From: Streptomyces aurantiacus
Lineage (GTDB): Bacteria > Actinomycetota > Actinomycetes > Streptomycetales > Streptomycetaceae
Assembly: GCF_027107535.1 (NCBI RefSeq)
Contig: NZ_CP114283.1
Location: 372,001-436,000 of the forward strand
Reading direction: 5' to 3'
Length of the DNA stretch: 64,000 bases
Position numbers and translations under genes: made by a program. Positions 25,445-33,987 of the stretch are shown in pieces. Numbering within the stretch: the first letter of the stretch is position 1; each line of letters opens with the position of its first letter. The notes under the pieces were generated by a model that was not told the origin of the DNA, ran no database searches, and saw only the letters and a list, made by a program, of their open reading frames with translations.

Positions 25445-26727
25445 GCGGGGGCACGGGCCTGCGGGGCACGGCGCCCGTGCAGGCGGGGCCGCCGGGCGGG
25501 CGCACGGGCATCGGTTCGCCGGCGGGCCGGCCGACGGGCGTGAGCGTGTCCGCCGACACGGGGCTGCTCGACGGGGTCCGGCAGTGGCTCGCCGAGAGCG
25601 GCGGCGAACCGACCCCCGCGCGCGTGGCGCAGGCTCTGCGGGAGCAGGGGCGGGTGCTCGGGGACGCCGAAGTCCTCGGTGCGGCCGAGCGCCTGCGGTC
25701 GGAGCTGATCGGGAGCGGGCCGCTGGAGCCGTTGCTCGACGACCCCTCGGTGACCGACGTGCTGGTCTCGGCGCCCGACCGGGTGTGGGTGGACCGCGGC
25801 GGCGGCCTGGAACTGACAGCGGTGCCCTTTCCGGACGCGGCGGCCGTACGACGCCTGGCACAGCGCCTCGCGACCGTGGCCGGACGGCGGCTCGACGACG
25901 CGCACCCCTGGGTGGACGCCAGGCTTCCCGACGGCACCCGACTGCACGCGGTGCTGCCACCGGTCGCCGTCGGTTCGACCTGCCTGTCGCTGCGGGTCGT
26001 ACGGCCGAGGGCGTTCACGCTCGACGAACTGGTGGCCGCGGGGACGGTACCGCCCGGCGGGGACCGGCTGCTGCGGGCGCTGCTCGACGCGAGACTCTCG
26101 TTCCTGATCAGCGGCGGCACGGGCAGCGGCAAGACGACGCTGCTGAGCGCCCTGCTCGGCCTCGTCGGACCGGGCGAGCGGATCGTGCTCGCCGAGGACT
26201 CGGCGGAGCTGCGCCCCGACCATCCGCACGTCGTACGGCTCGAATCCAGACCCCCAAACCAGGAGGGCGCCGGGCTCGTCACGCTCCAGGACCTGGTGCG
26301 CCAGGCGCTGCGCATGCGGCCGGACCGGCTGGTCGTCGGTGAGGTGCGTGGACCTGAAGTGGTGGCGCTGCTGGCCGCGTTGAACACGGGGCACGAAGGT
26401 GGCTGCGGGACCGTGCACGCCAACGCGGCCTCGGGAGTGCCGGCCCGGCTCGAGGCGCTGGGCACGGCCGCGGGGCTCGACCGGGCGGCGCTGCACAGCC
26501 AGGTGGCGGCCGCGCTGTCCGTGGTGCTCCATCTCGTGCGCGACCGGGCCGGACGGCGGCGGATCGCCGAGGTGCACGTCCTGGAGCGCGATCCGGCCGG
26601 GCTGGTCGTGACGGTGCCGGCGCTGCGGTGGGGCGCCAGGGCCTTCTCGTACGGGCGTGGGTGGGAGCGGCTGCGGGAGCTGCTCGGTGGCATCGATGAC
26701 GCGGGCGGGCGGAGGGAGGGGCTGTGA
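25441..26727 (+). CDS. tadA: Tad/CpaF secretion ATPase TadA
   Basis: This 428-residue type II/IV secretion ATPase contains a Walker A GGTGSGKTT (225-233), an Asp box VLAEDSAELRP, Walker B-like DRLVVGEVRG and the His box TGHEGGCGTVHAN. These are the four motifs of the PulE/VirB11 superfamily. It energises assembly of Flp/Tad-type pilus or pseudopilus structures from the cytoplasmic face. The N-terminal 35 residues are Gly-rich and probably disordered. The start overlaps the ssd stop and its own stop overlaps tadB. Confidence 0.93.
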   Translation: MSGGTGLRGTAPVQAGPPGGRTGIGSPAGRPTGVSVSADTGLLDGVRQWLAESGGEPTPARVAQALREQGRVLGDAEVLGAAERLRSELIGSGPLEPLLDDPSVTDVLVSAPDRVWVDRGGGLELTAVPFPDAAAVRRLAQRLATVAGRRLDDAHPWVDARLPDGTRLHAVLPPVAVGSTCLSLRVVRPRAFTLDELVAAGTVPPGGDRLLRALLDARLSFLISGGTGSGKTTLLSALLGLVGPGERIVLAEDSAELRPDHPHVVRLESRPPNQEGAGLVTLQDLVRQALRMRPDRLVVGEVRGPEVVALLAALNTGHEGGCGTVHANAASGVPARLEALGTAAGLDRAALHSQVAAALSVVLHLVRDRAGRRRIAEVHVLERDPAGLVVTVPALRWGARAFSYGRGWERLRELLGGIDDAGGRREGL

Positions 26728-27599
26728 CGGGGATCGCCGAGGTGTCGATGGGCGCGGCGATGGCGTGTGCCGGAGCGGCGGCCTGGCTGATGGGCGGGCC
26801 GGGGCCGGGGTCGCGACGGGCTCAACTGCTGTGCGCGGGTGGCGGAGAGGCGGGGGCCGGGCCGCCCTCGTGGCAGCGGGCGACACGGACCGGGGAGCGA
26901 CTGCGGCGGCTGCACGCGACGCACGGCGAGTGGTGGGCACTGGTCGCCGGAGTGCTGGTCGCCCTGCTGGGGACGTCCGTCGTGCCGGTGGTCCTGGGCG
27001 GGCTCGGAGTTCCGCTGGTACGGCGAGCCCGCCGGGCCGGAGCGGCGCGGCGGGCGAGGGAGCGGCGGGCCGACTCGGTGATCGCGCTGTGCGGGGCGTT
27101 CGCCGGGGAGGTCCGGGCGGGGCGGCAGCCGGGTGAGGCCCTGCTGGGCGCCGCCCGGGACTCGGGAGGGCTCGGGGACGCGCAGGCGGTGGTCCTGGCG
27201 GCGGCCCGGTTCGGCGGGGACGTGCCGGGCGCACTCACCGACGCGGCCCGGCAGCCCGGGGCCGAGGGACTGCTGGGCCTCGCCGCGTGCTGGCGCGTCG
27301 CTGTGGACCGGGGCGCCGGACTCGCGGCCGGGCTCGGCCGGCTGGAGGGGGCACTGCGCGCGGAGCGTGACCAGCGTGCCGACCTGCGTGCCCAGTTGGC
27401 GGGCGCCCGGTCGACGGCGGTGCTGCTCGCGGGGCTGCCGGTGCTCGGGCTGCTCCTGGGCACCGCGCTCGGGGCCGACCCGCTGCACGTCGTGCTGCAC
27501 ACCGGCGCGGGCCTCGGCTGTCTGCTGGTCGGCGGCCTTCTGGAGAGCGCCGGACTGTGGTGGGCGCTGCGGATCGTACGGGGAGCGGAGGCGGGATGA
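26724..27599 (+). CDS. tadB: Type II secretion F-domain membrane protein TadB
   Basis: This 291-residue inner-membrane protein has two N-terminal membrane helices (about 5-24 and 70-100) separated by a cytoplasmic segment. A GspF-type helical bundle follows around GEVRAGRQPGEALLGAARDSG, and two more helices lie at the C-terminus. It is the platform subunit that meets TadA. It starts with a GTG overlapping the tadA stop (GTGA) and ends overlapping tadC (ATGA), so equimolar translation of the platform proteins is likely. Alternative name: GspF-like. Confidence 0.87.
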   Translation: MTGIAEVSMGAAMACAGAAAWLMGGPGPGSRRAQLLCAGGGEAGAGPPSWQRATRTGERLRRLHATHGEWWALVAGVLVALLGTSVVPVVLGGLGVPLVRRARRAGAARRARERRADSVIALCGAFAGEVRAGRQPGEALLGAARDSGGLGDAQAVVLAAARFGGDVPGALTDAARQPGAEGLLGLAACWRVAVDRGAGLAAGLGRLEGALRAERDQRADLRAQLAGARSTAVLLAGLPVLGLLLGTALGADPLHVVLHTGAGLGCLLVGGLLESAGLWWALRIVRGAEAG

Positions 27600-28426
27600 G
27601 TACGGAGGTAGTCCACAGGCTGGGGGTGACGGTGTGCGTGGTGGCGGCGGTGTGGGCGCTGACCCGGGCCTTGAGCCACGCGCGGCGGGAGCGGCGGACG
27701 CGCAGGCGGTCGAAGGCGCTGTCGGCGCGGTGGGCCGGTGAGGCCGGATCGTCCGCGGGACCGGTCTCCGGGGGACGGATCCTCTCGGGGCGGATCTCCA
27801 CCGGGCGGCGCTCACAGATGCGTGGCGCCGTGCGGCGATGGCTGCCGGTGGTCGGTGCCGTGAGCGCCTGCTGGGTCTTCGTCGGCGGCGCGACCGGGGC
27901 CGTGGTGGGACTTGCGGCCGGGTTCGGGATGTGGCGGTGGCAGCGGAGACCGGCGCCGGTGGAGGAGTTCGACGCGTCGCGGGCCGAGCGGCAACTGCCG
28001 CTCGCCGCGGATCTGCTGGCCGCCTGCATCGCTGCGGGCGCGAGTCCCGTCCTGGCCGCCCGGGCGGTGGGTGAGGCGCTGGACGGCCCCGTGGGGGAGC
28101 GCCTGGCGCGGGGAGCCGCCGAGGTGCGGCTCGGGGGCGAACCGGGCGAGGCGTGGCGAGGACTGGCAGCGCTGCCCGGGGCCCGGCCACTGGCCCGGCT
28201 GCTGGAGCGGGCCGGTGAGTCGGGCGTGCCGGCGGCGGTACCGGTGGCGCGCCTCGCCTCCGAGGCCCGCACGGAACGCGGGCGTGCCGCCACGGCCAGG
28301 GCGCGACGGGCGGGCGTGCTGATCACCGCCCCCGTGGGGCTGTGTTTCCTGCCCGCGTTCATCGCGATCGGCGTACTGCCGGTGGTGCTCGGGCTGGCGG
28401 GCGGCGTGTTGGGAGGAGGCGACTGA
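27596..28426 (+). CDS. tadC: Type II secretion F-domain membrane protein TadC
   Basis: This 276-residue partner of TadB has the same layout: membrane helices near 10-22, 85-120 and 245-273, and a GspF-type cytoplasmic bundle around LAADLLAACIAAGASPVLAAR. A charged linker rich in Arg and Gly (28-75) precedes the second helix. TadB and TadC normally form a heteromeric platform. GGGAGCGGAGG precedes the ATG at 27596, which overlaps the tadB stop. Confidence 0.86.
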   Translation: MSTEVVHRLGVTVCVVAAVWALTRALSHARRERRTRRRSKALSARWAGEAGSSAGPVSGGRILSGRISTGRRSQMRGAVRRWLPVVGAVSACWVFVGGATGAVVGLAAGFGMWRWQRRPAPVEEFDASRAERQLPLAADLLAACIAAGASPVLAARAVGEALDGPVGERLARGAAEVRLGGEPGEAWRGLAALPGARPLARLLERAGESGVPAAVPVARLASEARTERGRAATARARRAGVLITAPVGLCFLPAFIAIGVLPVVLGLAGGVLGGGD

Positions 28427-28504
28427 CGACCGGCTGAAAGGGCTGCACGACGAGCCATGGACGAGTGATGAAGGTCAACGGAACAGAGCTGTACGGGGGT
28501 TCGG

Positions 28505-28741
28505 ATGGACAAGGCAGTGCGGGTACGTATGCGGGTGCGGGCGTGGGTCCTTGTGGGCAGGGCCTGTGCGGGGCGGGCGCGGGTGGCGCGGCGGGATGCC
28601 GGGATGGTCACCTCCGAGTACGCGATGGGACTGATCGCGGCGGTGGGGTTCGCCGCGCTGCTCTACGAGGTGCTGACCAGCGGGCAGGTGCGCGGTGCTC
28701 TGCAGGACATCGTGGGGCGGGCGCTCAATGGGCAGTTCTGA
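28505..28741 (+). CDS. DUF4244 Flp-type pilin
   Basis: This 78-residue prepilin-like protein has a highly basic leader (residues 1-30) and then DAG|MVTSEYAMG, a class IVb prepilin cleavage site. Gly33 is at -1, Met34 becomes residue 1, and Glu38-Tyr39 sit at +5/+6 as in Flp pilins. A 20-residue hydrophobic helix follows (GLIAAVGFAALLYEVL). The mature product would be 45 residues. It is the main structural candidate of this operon. The ATG at 28505 lies 78 bases after tadC, the only real gap in the operon, which may allow extra expression. Confidence 0.87.
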   Translation: MDKAVRVRMRVRAWVLVGRACAGRARVARRDAGMVTSEYAMGLIAAVGFAALLYEVLTSGQVRGALQDIVGRALNGQF

Positions 28742-29162
28742 GGCAGGGGCGACGGCTTCGGTCACCGGGCGGGCCGATCCCGGCCGGGGCCGGGGGCCGG
28801 GCCCGCCCCCGGCGGCCGGTGACGGCGGTTTCGTGACGGCGGAGGCGGCCGTGGTGCTGCCGGTGCTGGTCGCGTTCACGATGGCCCTGGTCTGGGCGTT
28901 GCTGGCCGCGGCCGCGCTGATCCAGTGCGTGGACGCGGCCCGGGCGGGCGCCCGTGCGGCGGCCCGGCAGGAACCGCCGGGCACGGTCATGGAGACCGCC
29001 CGGCAGGCGGCGCCGGGCGGAGCCCGGGTCTTCGTCCGGAGGGAGGGCGACCTGGTGCGCGTGCGGGTCGAGGCCGACACACCGGGGCCTGACGCGCTGG
29101 CCCTCGACCTGAGCCAGGAGGCCACGGCCCTCGCCGAGGAGACGGTGGGGGCGGCCCGGTGA
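28728..29162 (+). CDS. tadE: TadE-family pseudopilin
   Basis: This 144-residue protein starts inside the end of the pilin gene (14-base overlap). A Pro/Gly-rich leader ends at GDGG|FVTAE; cleavage after Gly34 would put Glu39 at +5, so it carries a proper prepilin-peptidase site. The following hydrophobic segment AAVVLPVLVAFTMALVWALL is the pilin-type helix. The rest is an extracytoplasmic domain with a FVRREGDLVRVRVEA strand. TadE-type proteins are minor pilins. The ATG at 28728 is the only start fitting the domain. Confidence 0.87.
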   Translation: MGSSEAGATASVTGRADPGRGRGPGPPPAAGDGGFVTAEAAVVLPVLVAFTMALVWALLAAAALIQCVDAARAGARAAARQEPPGTVMETARQAAPGGARVFVRREGDLVRVRVEADTPGPDALALDLSQEATALAEETVGAAR

Positions 29163-29656
29163 GAACAGGGGGACGGGCGCGAAGGGCAGGCCTCGGGACG
29201 CGTAAGGGACCACGTGCTCTGTGGCCGGCGTCGGACCGGGGGTCGGCGACCGTCTGGACCGTGGGTGCGCTCGCGATGCTGTGCGTGGTCTTCGGCGCCG
29301 TGCTCGCGATGGGGCAGGCGGTGGTGGTCCGTCATCGTGCGGGCGGCGCTGCCGACTTGGCGGCCCTCGCGGCGGCCGACCACTGGACGGACGGCGGGAC
29401 GCGGGCGTGTGCCCTGGCGGACCGGGTGGCGCGGGCCCAGGGCACCCGGATCGTGCGGTGCGCGGTCCGGGGTGACATCTCGGACGTCACGGTCGCGGCG
29501 GGAAGAGGGCCGCTGACCGCCGAGGTGAGGTCGAGGGCCGGCCCGGCCGGGCCCCTGACACCGGGCGGGCCGCCTGGCCTTGGGCCATCGGGCGAACCGG
29601 TCGGCCCCGTCGGCCCCGACGGCCCCGTGGGGCCGGGCAGCCGGTGGGTCCGGTGA
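29159..29656 (+). CDS. Helicase/secretion-neighbourhood TadE-like protein with collagen-like tail
   Basis: This 165-residue protein (Rv3654c-like) has a basic start, then DRG-SATVWTVGALAMLCVVF, a pilin-like membrane helix that lacks the +5 glutamate. A compact domain follows (ADLAALAAADHW, two cysteines about 20 residues apart). The last ~35 residues are a Gly/Pro-rich run of GP-x and G-x-x units (from about 128), resembling a short collagen-like or Pro-rich stalk. The GTG start overlaps the tadE stop. It closes the operon; the helicase gene converges from the other side. Confidence 0.83.
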   Translation: MRTGGRARRAGLGTRKGPRALWPASDRGSATVWTVGALAMLCVVFGAVLAMGQAVVVRHRAGGAADLAALAAADHWTDGGTRACALADRVARAQGTRIVRCAVRGDISDVTVAAGRGPLTAEVRSRAGPAGPLTPGGPPGLGPSGEPVGPVGPDGPVGPGSRWVR

Positions 29657-29858
29657 CCGCACCGGGTTCCATAACTCCGGTGCCTCAGGTCACCCCTGGG
29701 GAACCGGCGCCGGCCGGAATCCGGGGCGAGCGGAGGGGGGAGGCGAGGGCCAGGACCACGCCCCCCTGGCACTGGCCCTCCGTGGCTGCCGGCACCTTGC
29801 CGGTGACGCCCTCCTGGCCGACGGCGTGACCTGGTTCCGGTGCCGACGAGATGCCCGA

Positions 29859-32405
29859 CTACTTGGTGCGCCCCTCCTCGCGGTGCCCTGGTTCTTCCGC
29901 GCGGCGCTCCACCGGTTCCTCTCCGCGACGCACCTCCGGTTCTTCTCCGGTGTGCGCCTCCGGGGCGTCGCGCAGGAGGACGGTCAGCAGGCGCACAGCC
30001 CCCCGCTTGTGCAGCGGTTCGTTGCCGTTGCCGCACTTGGGGGACTGGATGCAGGACGGGCAGCCCGCCTCGCACTCGCAGGAGGCGATGGCCTGGCGGG
30101 TGGCGGTGAGCCACTCGCGGGCGGTGTGGAAGGCACGTTCCGCGAAGCCCGCGCCGCCGGGGTGACCGTCGTACACGAAGACGGTGGGCAGGAGTGTGTC
30201 CGGGTGCAGCGGGACGGAGACACCGCCGATGTCCCAGCGGTCGCAGGTGGCGAAGAGCGGAAGCATGCCGATCGACGCGTGCTCGGCGGCGTGCAGGGCA
30301 CCGCCCAGGATCTCGGGATTCACCCGGGCGGCGTCGAGCTGGTCCTCGGTGACCGTCCACCACACGGCCCGCGTACGGAGCGTGCGGGCAGGCAGATCGA
30401 GTTTCGTCTCACCGAGCACCTCGCCGGTCATGAGACGACGACGTAGGAAGGAGACGACCTGGTTGGTGACTTCGACGGAGCCGTAGCACAGGCGGCCGTC
30501 GCCCCAGGGGACTTCGACGTCCGTCTCCAGGACGGAGATGGCGGTGGTGTCGCGGGCGACCGTCGAATACGGCGGGTTGGCCTCCTGGACCAGGGCGACC
30601 GAGTCGTCCAGGAGGAGTTCGTCGACCAGGTACGTACGGCCCTGGTGGAGGTGGACCGCGCCTTCGTGGACGGTGGTGTGGGCGGCCGAGGCGTCGACCG
30701 TGCCCAGCAGCCGTCCGGAACCGGCCTCCACGATCTGCACCGGGCTGCCGCCTCCGCCGCGGATGTCGGCCAGGTCGGCGGCCCGCTCCCGGCGCGTCCA
30801 GTGCCACGCCTTCGTGCGGCGGCGCAGCAGCTTCGCGGCCTCCAACTGCGGCAGCAGCTCTGCCGTGGCCGGTCCGAAGAGGACGAGATCCTCCTCGGTG
30901 AGGGGGTGTTCGGCCGCTGCGGCGCACAAGTGGGGCGCGAGGACGTACGGGTTGTCCGGATCGAGGACGGTGGACTCCACCGGCTGGTCGAACAGGGCCT
31001 CCGGATGGTGGACGAGGAACGTGTCCAGCGGATCGTCGCGGGCGACCAGGATCGCCAGCGCCCCCTGCCCGGAGCGGCCCGCGCGGCCCGCCTGCTGCCA
31101 CAGGGAGGCGCGGGTGCCCGGGTAGCCGGCGATGACGACGGCGTCCAACCCGGAGACGTCGATGCCGAGTTCCAGGGCGGTGGTGGCGGCGAGGCCGAGG
31201 AGTTCGCCGGAGTGGAGGGCACGTTCGAGGGCGCGGCGTTCCTCGGGGAGGTATCCGCCGCGGTAGGCGGCCACGCGCCGCACCAGGGAGCGGTCGACCT
31301 CGGCGAGCCGTTCCTTGGCGATCACCGAGATCAACTCGGCCCCGCGCCGGGACCGTACGAAGGCGACCGACCGGACGCCCTGGACGGTCAGGTCGGTGAG
31401 GAGGTCCGCGGTCTCGGCGGTGGCGGTGCGACGGACGGGGGCGCCCTTCTCGCCGTGCAGGTCGGTGAGGGGCGGCTCCCAGAGGGCGAACACCAGCTCG
31501 CCGCGCGGTGAGGCGTCGTCGGCGACCTCCACCACGGGAAGGCCGGTGAGGCGGGAGGCGGCGACCGAGGGCTCGGCGGCTGTCGCCGAGGCCATCAGGA
31601 AGACGGGGGAGGAGCCGTAGCGGGCGCACAGGCGGCGCAGCCGGCGGAGCACCTGGGCGACGTGTGACCCGAAGACACCTCGGTAGGTGTGGCACTCGTC
31701 GATGACGACATAGCGCAGCGCGCGCAGGAAGGAGGCCCACCGGGCGTGGGAGGGGAGGATCCCGCGGTGCAGCATGTCGGGGTTGGTGAGGACGTAGTTG
31801 GCGTACTGCCGTACCCACTCGCGTTCCTCGACCGGGGTGTCCCCGTCGTAGACCGCGGAGCGCACGGCGTGGCCCAGAGGATGTGAAAGTTCCTTCACGG
31901 ATCGCCGCTGATCTGCGGCGAGGGCCTTGGTCGGCGCGAGGTACAGGGCGGTCGCGCCGCGGCCGTTCGGCGCTTCGGAACCGTCGAGGAGGGTGGACAG
32001 GACCGGGACGAGATAGGCCAGGGACTTGCCGGAGGCCGTACCCGTGGAGACGATCACCGATTCGCCGTCCAGGGCGTGCTCGGCGGCGAGCGCCTGGTGG
32101 GCCCAGGGGTGTTCGACACCGGCGGACGCCACGGCGGCGACGACTTCCGAACGGATCCGGTCGGGCCACACTGCATGGCGACCCGCACGTGGGGGCAAGT
32201 GCTCCGTATGAGTGATGCGCGAAGCCCGGCTCGGCCCCGAGGCGAGCCGGTCCAGGATCTCGCCCGGCGAGGGGCGGGATGCGGTGTCCGTCGAGGTTCG
32301 ATCGGGTCGGAGATTCTCGGCCATCGGCATCGAGTGTGTCACTGGCGTGACGGACAATGGACCCAAGGCGTCGTGCACGCCTGCCGGTAAGTGATTGAAT
32401 GCCAT
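29859..32405 (-). CDS. DECH-box helicase of Hrq1/MrfA (YprA) type
   Basis: This 848-residue superfamily 2 helicase has motif I STGTASGKSLAYL and motif II DECH (236-239). Helicase C motifs include GIDVSGLDAV and QQAGRAGR. At the C-terminus is a four-cysteine zinc cluster, C776, C778, C782/C785 and C791, typical of the DUF1998/MrfA module that in homologues acts in crosslink repair. It is the helicase found next to tad genes in many actinobacteria. From the ATG at 32405, codon 6 is TTA, the rarest codon in Streptomyces and dependent on the bldA tRNA. No ribosome binding site precedes this ATG; ATGs at codons 26 and 28 would exclude the TTA, so the start needs testing. Confidence 0.9.
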   Translation of the reverse strand: MAFNHLPAGVHDALGPLSVTPVTHSMPMAENLRPDRTSTDTASRPSPGEILDRLASGPSRASRITHTEHLPPRAGRHAVWPDRIRSEVVAAVASAGVEHPWAHQALAAEHALDGESVIVSTGTASGKSLAYLVPVLSTLLDGSEAPNGRGATALYLAPTKALAADQRRSVKELSHPLGHAVRSAVYDGDTPVEEREWVRQYANYVLTNPDMLHRGILPSHARWASFLRALRYVVIDECHTYRGVFGSHVAQVLRRLRRLCARYGSSPVFLMASATAAEPSVAASRLTGLPVVEVADDASPRGELVFALWEPPLTDLHGEKGAPVRRTATAETADLLTDLTVQGVRSVAFVRSRRGAELISVIAKERLAEVDRSLVRRVAAYRGGYLPEERRALERALHSGELLGLAATTALELGIDVSGLDAVVIAGYPGTRASLWQQAGRAGRSGQGALAILVARDDPLDTFLVHHPEALFDQPVESTVLDPDNPYVLAPHLCAAAAEHPLTEEDLVLFGPATAELLPQLEAAKLLRRRTKAWHWTRRERAADLADIRGGGGSPVQIVEAGSGRLLGTVDASAAHTTVHEGAVHLHQGRTYLVDELLLDDSVALVQEANPPYSTVARDTTAISVLETDVEVPWGDGRLCYGSVEVTNQVVSFLRRRLMTGEVLGETKLDLPARTLRTRAVWWTVTEDQLDAARVNPEILGGALHAAEHASIGMLPLFATCDRWDIGGVSVPLHPDTLLPTVFVYDGHPGGAGFAERAFHTAREWLTATRQAIASCECEAGCPSCIQSPKCGNGNEPLHKRGAVRLLTVLLRDAPEAHTGEEPEVRRGEEPVERRAEEPGHREEGRTK

Positions 32406-32485
32406 CGCGGCTGGCGAACCGTCCCGGGGGCTCCGCCGAGGTGTCCCTTGGGATGACCGCTCGATAGCAAGGTGCTGGAGGATCC

Positions 32486-32827
32486 GTGGACCTGTCCCTG
32501 TCGACCCGTACCGTCGGCGATCGTACGGTCGTCGAGGTCGGTGGCGAAATCGATGTATATACCGCGCCCAAGTTGCGCGAACAGCTGGTCGAGCTGGTGA
32601 ACGACGGCAGTTTCCATCTTGTCGTCGACATGGAGGGCGTGGACTTCCTCGACTCCACCGGTCTCGGCGTGCTCGTGGGTGGCCTGAAGCGGGTGCGTGC
32701 CCATGAGGGCTCGCTCCGGCTGGTCTGCAACCAGGAGCGCATTCTGAAGATCTTCCGCATCACCGGCCTCACCAAGGTGTTCCCGATCCACACCTCGGTC
32801 GAGGAAGCGGTGGCGGCCACCGACTAG
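32486..32827 (+). CDS. bldG: Anti-anti-sigma factor BldG
   Basis: This 113-residue STAS-domain protein of the SpoIIAA/RsbV type has phosphorylatable Ser57 in the DSTGLG motif. In Streptomyces BldG is required for aerial mycelium formation and antibiotic production and works by phosphorylation-controlled binding to anti-sigma factors. The GTG at 32486 follows a perfect GGAGG. It is divergent from the helicase and is followed by its kinase-like partner gene in the same direction. The near-complete match to the known sequence makes the call firm. Confidence 0.96.
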
Positions 32828-32976
32828 CGGCCGTCGTCCGGCCCGTCCCTGACTGGCCGGTCAGTCGCCGACAGCCGGATCCCGGGCCTGGCCCGGGAGG
32901 CAGAAGTCAATGGAGGGGGGTCGGGTCTCGGCGACCCGGCCCCCCGACCGCACGCCCGTAGTTCCGAGGGGGATGC

Positions 32977-33420
32977 ATGGCCACCGTTGAACTCCGCTTC
33001 AGTGCGCTGCCCGAGCACGTCAGGACCGCCCGACTGGTGGCGGCAGCGGTGGCGCGCAGGGCCGGAGTGGACGAGGCCGTCCTCGACGAGGTCAGGCTCG
33101 CCGTCGGCGAAGCCTGCACCCGGGCCGTCGGCCTGCACCAGAGCGGCGGAATCTCGGCGCCGGTGCGGGTGTCGTTGATCGAGGAGGAGAAGCAGTTCTC
33201 CATCGAGGTCGGCGACGAGGCACCGCACACGGTTCCCGGTGACAAGACACCGGGCGCCCATGGCGGAAGCGACGGCGCGGACGTCGAGACCGAGGAGGAC
33301 GAGATGGGCCTCGCGGTCATCAGCGGCCTCGTCGACGACGTGGAAGTGACCGCCAGTGAGAACGGCGGACTGATCAGGATGAGCTGGCCGACCACGCCGC
33401 CGGCCGTGCTCCTTTCCTGA
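32977..33420 (+). CDS. Anti-sigma factor-like HATPase (BldG partner)
   Basis: This 147-residue protein of the RsbW/SpoIIAB class has an HATPase_c_2 fold. The N box EVRLAVGEACTRAV lies at about residues 38-51, and a shortened G1 region (VGDEAP) is followed by an acidic insert (DVETEEDEM) before the GLAVI G2-like loop. Such proteins phosphorylate STAS antagonists and bind sigma factors. It is co-directional with bldG, 149 bases apart, and the two are co-transcribed in S. coelicolor as I recall. The cognate sigma factor is not encoded nearby. A terminator hairpin follows at 33450. Confidence 0.87.
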   Translation: MATVELRFSALPEHVRTARLVAAAVARRAGVDEAVLDEVRLAVGEACTRAVGLHQSGGISAPVRVSLIEEEKQFSIEVGDEAPHTVPGDKTPGAHGGSDGADVETEEDEMGLAVISGLVDDVEVTASENGGLIRMSWPTTPPAVLLS

Positions 33421-33449
33421 TCCACCCCCCGGTACTGCCCCAACCTGTG

Positions 33450-33480
33450 CGAAAGGGCCCTGCTCACCAGGGCCCTTTCG
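33450..33480 (+). terminator. Terminator of the bldG operon
   Basis: A perfect 13-bp stem pairs CGAAAGGGCCCTG (33450-33462) with CAGGGCCCTTTCG (33468-33480) around CTCAC. Confidence 0.88.
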
Positions 33481-33987
33481 CATGTCCGGCCGCGCATGTC
33501 CGGCCCGAACCCCGGCCCGTTGCCTCCGGAGCGGCCCTCCTGGGCGCCGCCCTACCGCCCTCCGGCCGCCCCTGGGCCCGCGTCGGCACCGCTCGGTGTC
33601 CCCGGGATCGCCCGGCCCTCGTCGGCCGCCCCGGCGGCAGCTCCGTACCGTCCTGTGTCCCGGACCCGCGGACGGGCCGACAGCCACTCGGCACGGCCCG
33701 GTCGGCTCCTCATCCGTCACCGGATCAAGCCACGCGTTTTTCGTGAATGAATTCACGATCTCGATTACGATCAACAATACGATCAGCCTTACGTCGCGCC
33801 GCATGGCAATCGACCTGGCGTCAATGCTTTTGAGGCATTACTGCTTTCGGGTCCCGCGGCGGTCCATGGATCATTTGCTGAAGAGCACGTGAAGGCCAAT
33901 TCCGCTTACCGCGCACTGTTTTGATCAGGTTCCGGTACCTACAATCCGTCCACATCTTGAGCTCGGTCCAAGCGTCAAGGAGGACGA
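33481..33987. promoter_or_regulatory. Long regulatory region upstream of hppA
   Basis: No gene is visible in these 507 bases. CGTGAAT-GA-ATTCACG at 33742-33757 is a palindrome with seven-base arms in an AT-rich patch and is the best operator candidate. TACAAT at 33940-33945 could be the hppA -10, but the nearest TTG-containing -35 candidates are at non-ideal spacing. AAGGAGGA directly precedes the hppA start. Confidence 0.5.

Noticed and set aside
25302..28190. 962-codon minus-strand frame over the tad operon
   Set aside because: Arg/Pro/Ser-rich shadow typical of antisense frames in Streptomyces; the operon on the plus strand has clear domains and overlaps.
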